From Lachnoclostridium sp. UBA1308 (GTDB taxonomy: Bacteria; Bacillota; Clostridia; Lachnospirales; Lachnospiraceae), in NCBI GenBank assembly GCA_002307215.1, contig DBTU01000018.1, positions 1 to 49,393 of the forward strand: a DNA stretch of 49,393 bases, written 5' to 3'. Under the pieces are notes generated by a model. That model searched no databases. It was given only the letters and a program-made list of their open reading frames with translations, and had not been told where the DNA came from. A program made the position numbers and the translations under genes. Of this stretch, positions 1 through 7,149 are shown piece by piece (the stretch's first letter is position 1; each line of letters opens with the position of its first letter).

Positions 1-50
1 AGCTTGGTCAAATGCGGCCATTTTTGGGCTATCCACTACTTTCTTTCACA

Positions 51-374
51 CTAATATCCTCCAACAACCGCTTCTCCGTTCATAAGAAGCTCTTTTAATC
101 GTTCTATTTCATTTCCGACAGCCGATTTACCGGCAGAAGTAATCATATATTCCTTTTTTCTACTGCTGGATTCACCGGGCAAGGCTTCAATCCATTTTTT
201 CTCAAGTAAGGTCCCCAGCGCTCCGTATAAAGTTCCTGCAGCCAGCATAACCCTTCCTTCACTTAACTTCTCAACCTTCTGCATAATTCCATAACCATGT
301 AGTGGTTTATAGAGTGATAGAAGAATATAATATACGGCTTCTGTTAAAGCAATACTTTCCACACGTTCTGACAT
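51..374 (-). CDS. PadR family transcriptional regulator
   Basis: A 107-residue PadR-type winged-helix regulator, normal length for the short PadR class. The N-terminal helices (about residues 8-25) lead into a PadR-typical segment, HGYGIMQKVEKLSEGRV, and a wing with GTLYGALGTLLEKKWIE at about 46-63. The tail is a short amphipathic helix for dimerisation. The start is fixed by AGGAGG six bases upstream of the ATG. Short PadR proteins usually repress their own gene and a neighbouring transporter or membrane gene, which here would lie off the left edge. Its promoter contains inverted ATATCGG/CCGATAT half-sites (see 401-450), consistent with autoregulation. The family call is firm; the target is inferred. 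Confidence 0.9.
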   Translation of the reverse strand: MSERVESIALTEAVYYILLSLYKPLHGYGIMQKVEKLSEGRVMLAAGTLYGALGTLLEKKWIEALPGESSSRKKEYMITSAGKSAVGNEIERLKELLMNGEAVVGGY

Positions 375-400
375 TGGTACCTCCTATATCCGACTCCGTT

Positions 401-450
401 ATATCGGAAGACGATATAAATATTATAACGGTAACCGATATAGATGTCAA
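401..450 (-). promoter_or_regulatory. padR promoter with overlapping operator
   Basis: On the minus strand TTGACA (450-445), a 17-base spacer and TATAAT (427-422) form a consensus sigma-A promoter for padR. CCGATAT at 435-441 lies in the spacer and its inverted copy ATATCGG at 401-407 lies downstream of the -10 box. The centres are 34 bp apart, as expected for a dimeric repressor that covers the promoter. Promoter seen directly; operator inferred. Confidence 0.72.
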
Positions 451-484
451 GAGGATTCACTTACATTTTCCTGTGCAATTTCAC

Positions 485-1056
485 TTACATTTCTTCCGGG
501 CACTCTATACCTAACAAGGACATAGAATCGCGTATAACCTTTTGTATTGCAGTAACTAAAACTATTCTGGCCTTTTTGGTATTGTCATCTGCATTTAATA
601 TATTGCATTCATGATAAAACTTATTGAATAAGGTAGCAAGATTGTATGTATATCTTGCGATGATATAAGGTTCGAATTTATACGCAGCATCCTTCACTAT
701 ATCAGGATATAGTGCTAATTTTTTGGTTAGTTCATAGCTTATATCATCTGTTAAGCAGGATAAATCGGCATCTGTAGGATCAAGCTGTGCTTTTCGCCAT
801 ATACTTTTCGAACGTGCATAAGTATACTGAATATAGGGAGCTGACATCCCGTCAAAATTTAAGACTTTTTCCCATTTGAAATGAACATCTCTGATGAGTT
901 GATTCGATAAATAATCCCTTTTCTTCAACGAGTTCCTTGTTGCTCCATTTATGGTATGCAACAAGGAACCTCAATAAGACTTTCGATTTCGGGATTTTCT
1001 AACCCGTAAATATCCTCTAAACTCTGCTTAACAAAATCAATCACTTTCTGTTTCAT
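485..1056 (-). pseudogene. argS: arginyl-tRNA synthetase (argS) remnant, internal deletion
   Basis: Both ends of an argS gene survive without the middle. From an ATG at 1056, preceded by AAGGAGGAGA, about 33 codons read as an ArgRS N-terminus ending ...ESLIEVP, then meet a stop. In another frame (964 to 485) about 155 codons match the ArgRS C-terminus: ILNF-type motif VLNFDGMSAPYIQYTYARSKSI, the DALR anticodon-binding domain (SCLTDDISYELTKKLALYP) and the typical end SLLGIECPEEM. A full ArgRS is about 560-590 residues, so roughly 400 residues, including the Rossmann catalytic core with HIGH and KMSKS, are gone. The junction coincides with a perfect 12-bp inverted repeat (932-943/958-969). It cannot charge tRNA; the cell must have another argS. 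Confidence 0.85.
932..969. repeat. perfect 12-bp inverted repeat at the argS deletion junction
   Basis: GTTCCTTGTTGC (932-943) is repeated as its exact reverse complement at 958-969 around a 14-base loop. The junction where the N-terminal and C-terminal argS frames meet falls inside this hairpin, suggesting that the deletion arose by template switching or hairpin-mediated slippage. Confidence 0.75.
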
Positions 1057-1086
1057 TAGAATCTCCTCCTTTTTACATTATAAAAA

Positions 1087-1125
1087 GAATCGTAATAGAA
1101 TTAGCACTATCTTCTATTACGGTTC
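1087..1125 (-). terminator. argS leader terminator (attenuator)
   Basis: The minus-strand transcript can form a 14-bp stem (arms 1125-1112 and 1100-1087, one C-A mismatch, 11-base loop) followed by TTTTTATAATG. It lies between the arginine-rich leader peptide and the argS ribosome site, where an attenuator terminator would be. Confidence 0.75.
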
Positions 1126-1204
1126 TTCATAGTTAGAATAATCTAGCAGCAACCGCACAGAAGCAGGACATATACCCTGCAACCATGCGATATAAATAGT
1201 CTGG

Positions 1205-1261
1205 TTACAAGAGTCTATGTCTGCATCTGCGTCTTAAGCTGTTGATAATCATAGGACTCAT
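1205..1261 (-). CDS. arginine-rich leader peptide of argS
   Basis: An 18-codon frame reads MSPMIINSLRRRCRHRLL and then TAA. Five of seven consecutive codons (10-16) are arginine (AGA CGC AGA TGC AGA CAT AGA). The ATG is preceded by GGAAGG about ten bases upstream and starts about 24 bases after the start site predicted from the promoter at 1292-1320. It is followed by a terminator and then by the argS start. The layout is that of classic amino-acid-biosynthesis attenuators: ribosome stalling at Arg codons when Arg-tRNA is scarce would favour read-through. Part of the Arg-codon segment (CGCA...GCAG) can pair with a downstream CTGC...TGCG, which may form the alternative structure. The reading frame is seen directly; regulation is inferred. 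Confidence 0.7.
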   Translation of the reverse strand: MSPMIINSLRRRCRHRLL

Positions 1262-1291
1262 AGCTTTATTTCCTTCCAAATTAATAGTGAG

Positions 1292-1320
1292 ATATTAACA
1301 ATGATTTACAGTGTTGTCAA
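1292..1320 (-). promoter_or_regulatory. promoter of the argS leader
   Basis: TTGACA (1320-1315), a 17-base spacer and TAATAT (1297-1292) form a near-consensus sigma-A promoter on the minus strand. Transcription would begin near 1285 and run through the leader peptide, terminator and argS remnant. Confidence 0.75.
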
Positions 1321-1357
1321 GCGGATTTTCATTTACTGTATCGCTCAGTGGTAGCAT

Positions 1358-1397
1358 GTTCAGCCTAGCAAGGATAGTGACAAGACCGGGAAAAAAA
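1358..1397 (-). repeat. half copy of the 8-bp-TSD MITE family
   Basis: GTTCAGCCTAGCAAGG followed by a segment matching the right end of the elements at 4766-4855 and 41298-41499 in reverse orientation (GTGACAAGACCGGGAAA). The other half is missing and the copy abuts the stop codon of the MerR-methyltransferase gene. Confidence 0.7.
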
Positions 1398-1400
1398 TGT

Positions 1401-2585
1401 TTATTTATAACAACAGAAGATTCCGGCATCTTTTGTAATATGGATACCTTTTCTACCGAGCTTATCAGTAAGGTACTTTTCAAACCTATCTTGTTGTCCA
1501 TTTAGATAATGTAGCTGATTTCCATGACAGGAATAGATATAGTCTACAAGGGGCTGCATTTTTGTTACAAGAAGACAATCTTCATATCTGTGCATTTCAA
1601 CAGTAGTAAATAAGGAAGATAATTCAGACCTTCCGTTATCCAGACCGAAGATATCATAAAGTTTAACCTCAGATAATGCAATTCTATCATCATATTCCTT
1701 TACCAAAAGTTCTATTTCTTTCATATGTTGTCGTCCATAAGTACTACAGCAAAATACGCCACCCTTCTTTAGCACTCTGTAAAGCTCCTTTAATGTTTTC
1801 TCACGGTCTTTTGCATAAAAGAGGACATGATTTGCAATAACAACATCAAAGCTTTCATCGGGATAGGGGATTGCATTAAAATTAAAACATTGATATGTAA
1901 ATAGATCCTCTTTGCTCTTAAGCTTTCTTTTGGCATTTCTTAGCATCCCTGAAGAAATATCGGTCAAGTAAATCCGGGCATTATCCGAAAGTTCGCCAAG
2001 ATTATCTTCCCAGAGCTGTCCATTGCCGCATCCGGTTTCTAAAATATTCATACCGGGCATAATCTGAAGATGATGATAAATCCATCGAAACCAACCCTGG
2101 GTATTTGTCGAGAATTCTCGATGTAGTTCAATTCTAGCATCGATATTCTTGGAATTCATATACTGCTTTTCTAAGGTTTCTTCCATACTAGTTAGATGAA
2201 TTAGGCTTATTATTTTACTCCAGTCAGTTTCTGCTTTGTCTGTGACGGTCTGAGACACCTCAAGTATGGCTTGTTCTATTTGCTTTAACTCAGTGATTTT
2301 TTCTTGTATTAGCTTTCGTTGGAGCTCAAAAGATTCTTTAACAAAGCCTGAATCGTCGCCATTACGAGAGATACCGGATATCTCCTCTAAGGAAAAGCCA
2401 AGTCTCTTTAATACGATTATTTTTTGCAATATTGCAAAATCACTATCCGTATAAAACCGATAGCCGGAATCTTTAATAATTGTTGGTTTTAGCAAGCCGG
2501 CTTCATCATAATACCGTATTGTTCTTACTGATACATTAGCTCTTTTAGCGAATTCCCCTGTTGTATAAAGGTTTTTCTCCGGCAT
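1401..2585 (-). CDS. MerR regulator fused to SAM-dependent methyltransferase
   Basis: A 394-residue two-domain protein. Residues about 6-75 are a MerR winged helix (YTTGEFAKRANVSVRTIRYYDEAGLL, then GYRFYTDSDF). Residues 83-120 form the usual MerR dimerisation coiled coil. From about 160 a class I methyltransferase follows, with motif I ILETGCGNGQLWE at 181-193, an acidic residue ending strand 2 (LTDISSGML), and a post-motif segment FDVVIANHVLFY. The effector domain of a normal MerR is thus replaced by an enzyme, so the regulator may sense SAM or its methylation substrate. The ATG has no strong AGGAGG; TTTCTCCGGC lies just inside. The domain calls are firm; substrate and target genes are unknown. 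It stands alone and ends against a half MITE. Confidence 0.85.
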   Translation of the reverse strand: MPEKNLYTTGEFAKRANVSVRTIRYYDEAGLLKPTIIKDSGYRFYTDSDFAILQKIIVLKRLGFSLEEISGISRNGDDSGFVKESFELQRKLIQEKITELKQIEQAILEVSQTVTDKAETDWSKIISLIHLTSMEETLEKQYMNSKNIDARIELHREFSTNTQGWFRWIYHHLQIMPGMNILETGCGNGQLWEDNLGELSDNARIYLTDISSGMLRNAKRKLKSKEDLFTYQCFNFNAIPYPDESFDVVIANHVLFYAKDREKTLKELYRVLKKGGVFCCSTYGRQHMKEIELLVKEYDDRIALSEVKLYDIFGLDNGRSELSSLFTTVEMHRYEDCLLVTKMQPLVDYIYSCHGNQLHYLNGQQDRFEKYLTDKLGRKGIHITKDAGIFCCYK

Positions 2586-2660
2586 GAGACTTGACCTCCC
2601 ATCGATTTTCTATAATGCTATTATTCCGTTTTTCATAAGTAATGTCAATTCAATTTGTAG

Positions 2661-2800
2661 AAAGGAAGCATGGTTGATTTTTATTAAGGAAGCATACTTG
2701 ATCTTTATAAAGAGGCATTATGAATCATTAATAAAGGAAGTATTGGTAATTTTTTATGAAGGATACATTATTAATCCCATATTACGGAAGCGTCGTTAAT
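2661..2800. repeat. six-copy 24-25 bp imperfect minisatellite
   Basis: Six degenerate units built on AAGGAAGCATnnTTGATnTTTAT lie in tandem. Their GCAT/GTAT/ACAT/GCGT landmarks start at 2668, 2692, 2715, 2740, 2765 and 2790, so the period is 23-25 bp. The last units enter the 3' end of the dehydratase gene and encode its final residues (INDASVIWD). Confidence 0.75.
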
Positions 2801-3793
2801 TTTCAAGAAGTCTTTATGTTCCATATACCAATGGATTGTCTGCCGGATGCCATCACAAAACGGTGTTTCCATTTTCCATCCCAGTTCATTGATTATTTTA
2901 GTCGGATCAATGGCATACCTTCTGTCATGACCTTTCCTGTCGTCTACAAATTTTATTGGTGTTATTGGAATACCGAATTCTTCATTCAGTATATTTGAAA
3001 CGATATCCGCAATCTCAAGGTTGGTATATTCGTTATGCCCACCTACATTATATACCTCACCTATTGTACCATTTTGAATAACGTTATCAATTGCTTTACA
3101 GTGATCCATTACGTAGAGCCAATCCCTTATGTTTTGACCATCACCATAAATGGGAACCTCTTTACCGCATAAGCAAGATTTTATACATAGGGGTATGAAT
3201 TTTTCTTCATATTGATATGGGCCATAATTATTGGAGCATCTTGTTACCAGCACAGGAAGACCATAGGTTTCATAAAATGCATGTGCCATCATATCTGCGG
3301 CTGCTTTGCTGGCGGAATATGGATTTCTTGGACAAATAGGCGATTTCTCTGTAAAATAACCATCTGACGGTAATGCACCATAAACCTCATCAGTAGAGAC
3401 ATACAGGAAGCGTTTATTTTGATGATTATCATCATTAACCCAAGTATCCTTGGCTGAGTTTAAAAGATTTAGGGTGCCTGCTACATTGGTCTCAACAAAT
3501 TCTCTCGAGGATGCTATACTTCGATCGACATGAGTTTGAGCTGCAAAATGTATGACGTAATCAATATCATAATCGGTAAATATCATCTTTACTAATTTCT
3601 CATTACAGATATCTCCTTGGATAAAGGTATAATTATTGTTACCTTCATAATTACTAAGATTACTGCGATTGCCACAGTAGGTTAATGAATCAAGATTGAT
3701 GATCCGGATACCGTCTTTGTATTTACTCATGAGATAGTGAATATAGTTGGAGCCAATAAAGCCGGCACCACCGGTTATTAAATAACATTTCAT
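2771..3793 (-). CDS. rfbB: dTDP-glucose 4,6-dehydratase
   Basis: Extended short-chain dehydrogenase of 340 residues, the usual length for RfbB/RmlB. It would convert dTDP-glucose to dTDP-4-keto-6-deoxyglucose in the cytoplasm, for deoxysugar or rhamnose synthesis. The NAD-binding GGAGFIG is at 8-14. The RmlB-specific catalytic triplet T134-D135-E136 lies in STDEVYG, and the Tyr159-x3-Lys163 pair in NPYSASKAAAD. GDGQNIRDWLYVMDHC is the family sugar-nucleotide segment. AGGAGG lies before the ATG. No rfbA, rfbC or rfbD is adjacent, so it is an orphan that works with genes elsewhere. Its last ten residues come from a minisatellite that continues downstream, so the C-terminus may have been redrawn. 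RfbB is strongly supported over UDP-sugar epimerase relatives by the TDE triplet. Confidence 0.92.
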   Translation of the reverse strand: MKCYLITGGAGFIGSNYIHYLMSKYKDGIRIINLDSLTYCGNRSNLSNYEGNNNYTFIQGDICNEKLVKMIFTDYDIDYVIHFAAQTHVDRSIASSREFVETNVAGTLNLLNSAKDTWVNDDNHQNKRFLYVSTDEVYGALPSDGYFTEKSPICPRNPYSASKAAADMMAHAFYETYGLPVLVTRCSNNYGPYQYEEKFIPLCIKSCLCGKEVPIYGDGQNIRDWLYVMDHCKAIDNVIQNGTIGEVYNVGGHNEYTNLEIADIVSNILNEEFGIPITPIKFVDDRKGHDRRYAIDPTKIINELGWKMETPFCDGIRQTIHWYMEHKDFLKINDASVIWD

Positions 3794-3952
3794 AAAAATC
3801 CTCCTTTTAGATTAAGAATATTGAATTGGTTGACTTGCTAGTTGACATATCTATCTTCCTATCGATTGTATTAGGTTACGTGACGTAAGAGTCAAGCGGT
3901 TTTTGTCAACTTTTTTGATATTTTTTAAAGTACAAAAATCCATATAACAAAA

Positions 3953-3988
3953 AACGCGCAGGCCCTTTATTATAAGGGCTTGCGCGTT
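3953..3988 (-). terminator. terminator of the 4048-4635 lipoprotein gene
   Basis: A GC-rich hairpin (AACGCGCAAGCCCTT / AAGGGCCTGCGCGTT, 6-base loop) is followed on the minus strand by TTTTTTG, about 60 bases after the stop codon at 4048. Confidence 0.85.
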
Positions 3989-4047
3989 ACTTTTGAAACG
4001 TATGTAACTTTTGAAATGCATCAAGGATGGAACAGAAGAGTTAGCTA

Positions 4048-4635
4048 TCATTTGAAGACATAGTCGGAATATACTAATTTATGTACTAAGTTATGTACAC
4101 TTCCGAAACTGGACTTAGAACTGATCATCCCATCCCAAATATCCTCCCAAGTAACTGTATTATCATTAACCAGAACATAATAGGTGTAATCTGAAAATAT
4201 AGCGGTTGCGCTGCGTGGCTGCCCTTCATATTTCTTCATATATTTAAATTCTTTTGAAATCAACTGACCATCCTCAATGCTCTCAATCACATATTTTTTT
4301 CCATCAAAGCTCAAATCTTGGATATAAAGAACAGGATAATCATCTTTTATTTCTTCATAACACTCTTTTGTATAGGAAGAAGGGTCACCAAGTGTGAAAT
4401 AAAAGGCTAATCGGACAGTCGCAGATATACCCTTGTCCGTTGCTGTAATAAAATCGTCCCATAAAGTCTGACCATATGTAATATCACTATCTTCATAAAC
4501 AACGCAGTTATCAGACTTCGCATCTTCAAGATCGTAATCGCTCGGTAGCTGATCCAATGTAACGGTTGCGGCATTCTCCTTACAACCGGTTAGTAAAAAG
4601 ATTAAGGCTAATAAAATAATGATTGGTTTTCTCAT
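4048..4635 (-). CDS. putative lipoprotein of unknown function
   Basis: A 195-residue exported protein. The signal peptide MRKPIIILLALIFLLTGC ends in a lipobox (LLTGC), so Cys18 should be lipidated and the protein held on the outer face of the membrane. The mature part is acidic, rich in Tyr and Asp, and has no motif I recognise. Segments such as YVIESIEDGQLISKEFKYMKKYEGQP suggest a beta-rich fold like those of small Firmicutes lipoproteins fused to no enzyme. It is monocistronic, with its own TTGACT-17-TATAAT promoter and a strong terminator. No function is proposed. Confidence 0.8.
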   Translation of the reverse strand: MRKPIIILLALIFLLTGCKENAATVTLDQLPSDYDLEDAKSDNCVVYEDSDITYGQTLWDDFITATDKGISATVRLAFYFTLGDPSSYTKECYEEIKDDYPVLYIQDLSFDGKKYVIESIEDGQLISKEFKYMKKYEGQPRSATAIFSDYTYYVLVNDNTVTWEDIWDGMISSKSSFGSVHNLVHKLVYSDYVFK

Positions 4636-4678
4636 TTAAGCACGCTCCATCTGATTAAAACAATATGTTGTTTATCAA

Positions 4679-4707
4679 ATTATACTTTTCCTAATATAGG
4701 AAGTCAA
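4679..4707 (-). promoter_or_regulatory. promoter of the lipoprotein gene
   Basis: TTGACT (4707-4702), a 17-base spacer and TATAAT (4684-4679) form a sigma-A promoter about 45 bases upstream of the ATG at 4635. Confidence 0.78.
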
Positions 4708-4712
4708 TTATT

Positions 4713-4764
4713 CCTTTTTCCATACGGTTAGGGAATACATCCTTTTTCCATACGGTTAGGGAAT
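4713..4764. repeat. 28-bp tandem duplication
   Basis: The 24 bases beginning CCTTTTTCCATACGG are present twice, at 4713-4736 and 4741-4764, with a 28-bp period. The second copy runs into the left target duplication of the MITE at 4766. Confidence 0.85.
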
Positions 4765-4863
4765 CGTTACAGTTCAGCTATCAAAGAGATGTATCCGGAC
4801 TGGAAATCATTTCTTTCCCGGTCTTGTCACTATCCTTGATAGGCTGAACGGGAACAGGGAATC
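4758..4863. mobile_element. MITE (90 bp) with 8-bp target site duplication
   Basis: The element occupies 4766-4855. It begins GTTACAGTTCAGC and ends GGCTGAACGGGAAC, and is flanked on both sides by exactly AGGGAATC (4758-4765 and 4856-4863). It matches the longer copy at 41298-41499 at both ends but lacks that copy's internal structured segment. It has no coding capacity. The 8-bp duplication shows that it was inserted by a transposase in trans. Confidence 0.85.
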
Positions 4864-4966
4864 TCAGATACTCCTCAATACAAGTAAAACATTTTATAGC
4901 TAACAAAGTATTATATTCCTATTCATACGCACAATAACAATACAAATGAAAAGGAGTATAAATATT

Positions 4967-5587
4967 ATGAAGGAACATAAAAAAATCCCTTGTGAAAAGA
5001 CGATAGATAATAGTTTAGCAATGTTACTTGAAGGCTACGAGTTTATATAAAACAGATGCTATAAGTATAAAACAGATATCTTTCAAACTCGGTTATTAGG
5101 ACAAAAGGCTATTTGTATGAGCGGAGAAGAAGCAGCTAAGGTATTTTATGATAATAATTATTTTAAAAGAAAAGATGTTGCACCTAAAAGAGTGCAAAAG
5201 ACATTGACCGGACAAAATGGAGTGCAAGGCCTAGACGGAGATGCGCATAGAAATCGTAAACAGATGTTCTTGTCAATCATGACACCTGAAAACATGAAAA
5301 CACTAAAGGATTACACCTCTTATCAATAGAAAATCAATAGCAAGAGATGGAATAATAAAGACATAATTTTGTTTGATGAGACACAAATAATAATGTGCCA
5401 GGTGGCATGCAGATGGGCAGGAGTTCCTCTGCAAAATCATGAAGTAAAACAAAGAGCTTCTGATTTAGGAAAAATGATAGATGGATTTAGTGCAGTTGGA
5501 CTTAGGTACCGGCAAGGGAAATGTGCACGTAAAGAATCCGAGAAATGGATGAAAGGCATTATTGATAGAATTCGCGCGGCAGATATT
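4967..5587 (+). pseudogene. cytochrome P450 (CYP152-type fatty acid hydroxylase) remnant
   Basis: A single frame reads through two in-frame stops and closely resembles the N-terminal half of CYP152 peroxygenases (Bacillus YbdT/BS-beta type). It runs MKEHKKIPCEKTIDNSLAML...GYEFI, then TAA at 5048-5050, RCYKYKTDIFQTRLLGQKAI, GVQGLDGDAHRNRKQMF, TAG at 5327-5329, and MCQVACRWAGVPL up to RAADI near 5587. The protein stops at about residue 205 of an expected 415. The distal substrate arginine and the heme-thiolate cysteine loop are therefore missing, and the convergent methyltransferase gene begins there. AAGGAG still precedes the ATG. The gene is dead: two nonsense mutations plus a 3' truncation. 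The family assignment rests on recognisable sequence, not on a search. Confidence 0.82.
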
Positions 5588-5592
5588 TTTGA

Positions 5593-6177
5593 TTATTTTT
5601 CAGCTGTGATACATTGAATCGTATCTTTGTTTTCTATCATAATGTTACTAAATCCCATTCCCTTTAAAAAGCTTGCCATGGATTCGTCAGTGTTATAATT
5701 CTTCATGTGATATTTTATTTTATATAATTCTGAGAAAATAAATAATTTTCCACCTTGCTTTAAGGTTCGATATATTTCCTTAAAAGCCTGTTCAAAATCC
5801 GCCCAGAAATAATGTGAGCGTACTGCCATTATGATATCAAAATAGTTTTGTGAAAAGGGCAATGCTGTGACATTGCCCTGAATAATATCTGCTCTATTTT
5901 TCTTGATATATATTGCATTTTTCTTTTTTGCGACATTAACAGAATCCAAAGAAAAATCAATACCTATGATATGATCGGCTTTTTCGTTTTTAAGCAAACG
6001 CAGTATGCTTTCTCCGCCTCCACAGCCGATTTCTAAGACAATTCCTTGATAGTCTATTTTCTCTACAATCCATTTGTTCAAGCCAGAATCCATATGGTTC
6101 ATGATTTTAACCATAAATTTACCAAGCATACCGGTTGGTTTCCCGGATTGTCTTACTAAAACCTCAATTAGCCCCAT
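5593..6177 (-). CDS. class I SAM-dependent methyltransferase
   Basis: A 194-residue small-molecule-type methyltransferase (Methyltransf_11/25 family). Motif I is VLEIGCGGGES at about 47-57, and the acidic residue after strand 2 lies in IIGIDFSLDSV. NVTALPFSQNYFDIIMAVRSHYFW holds motif II/III, and YRTLKQGGKLFIF is the typical strand 5 region. The gene converges on the P450 remnant, whose 3' end it replaces or truncates. A dyad or strong terminator between them is not evident. The substrate is unknown. Proteins of this shape are common in Firmicutes as stand-alone methylases beside resistance or stress genes. Confidence 0.85.
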   Translation of the reverse strand: MGLIEVLVRQSGKPTGMLGKFMVKIMNHMDSGLNKWIVEKIDYQGIVLEIGCGGGESILRLLKNEKADHIIGIDFSLDSVNVAKKKNAIYIKKNRADIIQGNVTALPFSQNYFDIIMAVRSHYFWADFEQAFKEIYRTLKQGGKLFIFSELYKIKYHMKNYNTDESMASFLKGMGFSNIMIENKDTIQCITAEK

Positions 6178-6306
6178 GCTTAATACCCTTTCGAATATAG
6201 GAAATGAATGTTTATTCTGTACATTTCATTATATCTTATCGATGCAAAATGACAAGGATATATTACCGAAAAAAACAGTCCATCATTTCCACCTTATTCC
6301 GTTAAG

Positions 6307-7149
6307 TCAATAAAACGAATCGATTATTTCCTCCATGATATCCTTACTGACATAGCCGGAAAGAAGATATTCCATACCTTCATCATAAAAGACTGCTTGA
6401 ATACGTGATCCACTCATAAAAATCTTTGCATCTATACCATTAGGACTATTGTATGTCTCAAGGAGTTCCATGTCCTCAAAGGTTTGAATCTGTTCCGTTG
6501 TAGTTACCGGCAAGCCATCTATAGAAAATAATATCTTTAATTGTACAGGATTTGTAAAATCTTCGCCTGCTTTAAATATAATTCCTCCACCTTGTACTTC
6601 AATATCCTTCATATCTCCAACGATATATACGGTGTCCCAAATTTCACCCAGACTTATGTCTTTCACAGGAAGAGTTAAAAGTACCTTGACATTAAAAGTA
6701 GTATTGTCCCAGGCCATAGAATTTTGTAATACAACGATATTCAGATCCTTCGTAACTGCTTCCAGAGACGAATAATACTTGCTTGAAGCATAAGTGCCGT
6801 AATCATCCATTTTTTCCGGCCAGGTGATTGCAGTGTTCTCAAGATGATTCTGTGTGATAATAATCTCATCATATGATTTTATCGTAACTTTGGTAAAAAG
6901 TTCAGATGCAAAAGTATAGATTATATTAAAGTTTAGTGTCACAGCAAGCAATACACACGCAGCAGTACTTGTCAGTAAAATGATTTTCCTCTTTCTTTTT
7001 CTTGTTTCGTAGGAAGCTTTGTCATGTAAAATATTGATAATATGTTCTGATGACAGTTCTGTTCCTGCTTCCATAAGCTCAATTGAATCTATTAAATCAA
7101 GTTCATTTTGTCTGATTAACTCAGTACGGTTGTTTAAATTAACCTTCAT
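6307..7149 (-). CDS. anti-sigma factor, DUF4179-like membrane protein
   Basis: A 280-residue protein with a cytoplasmic N-terminal segment (about 1-55), one transmembrane helix (IILLTSTAACVLLAVTLNF, about 57-75) and an extracytoplasmic domain. This is the layout of DUF4179-type anti-sigma factors. The external part has repeated beta strands (MAWDNTTFNVKVLLTLPV, GIIFKAGEDFTNPVQLKILFSIDG) and ends with YVSKDIMEEIIDSFY. It overlaps the preceding ECF sigma gene by 11 bases, so the two are translationally coupled. That is the standard pairing in which the membrane protein sequesters the sigma factor until an envelope signal arrives. AAAGGGGAT lies upstream of the ATG. The signal is unknown. Confidence 0.82.
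   Translation of the reverse strand: MKVNLNNRTELIRQNELDLIDSIELMEAGTELSSEHIINILHDKASYETRKRKRKIILLTSTAACVLLAVTLNFNIIYTFASELFTKVTIKSYDEIIITQNHLENTAITWPEKMDDYGTYASSKYYSSLEAVTKDLNIVVLQNSMAWDNTTFNVKVLLTLPVKDISLGEIWDTVYIVGDMKDIEVQGGGIIFKAGEDFTNPVQLKILFSIDGLPVTTTEQIQTFEDMELLETYNSPNGIDAKIFMSGSRIQAVFYDEGMEYLLSGYVSKDIMEEIIDSFY

Noticed and set aside
1..50. Start of a gene on the minus strand after padR
   Set aside because: A GTG or ATG frame opens at the edge but is too short and has no clear ribosome site.
1060..1260. T-box riboswitch upstream of argS
   Set aside because: No GGTGGNACCGCG-type core or specifier loop is visible on the minus strand; the Arg-rich leader frame explains the terminator better.
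2584..2799. Plus-strand 71-codon frame
   Set aside because: It is the minisatellite read in frame, overlapping rfbB; no ribosome site and repetitive composition.
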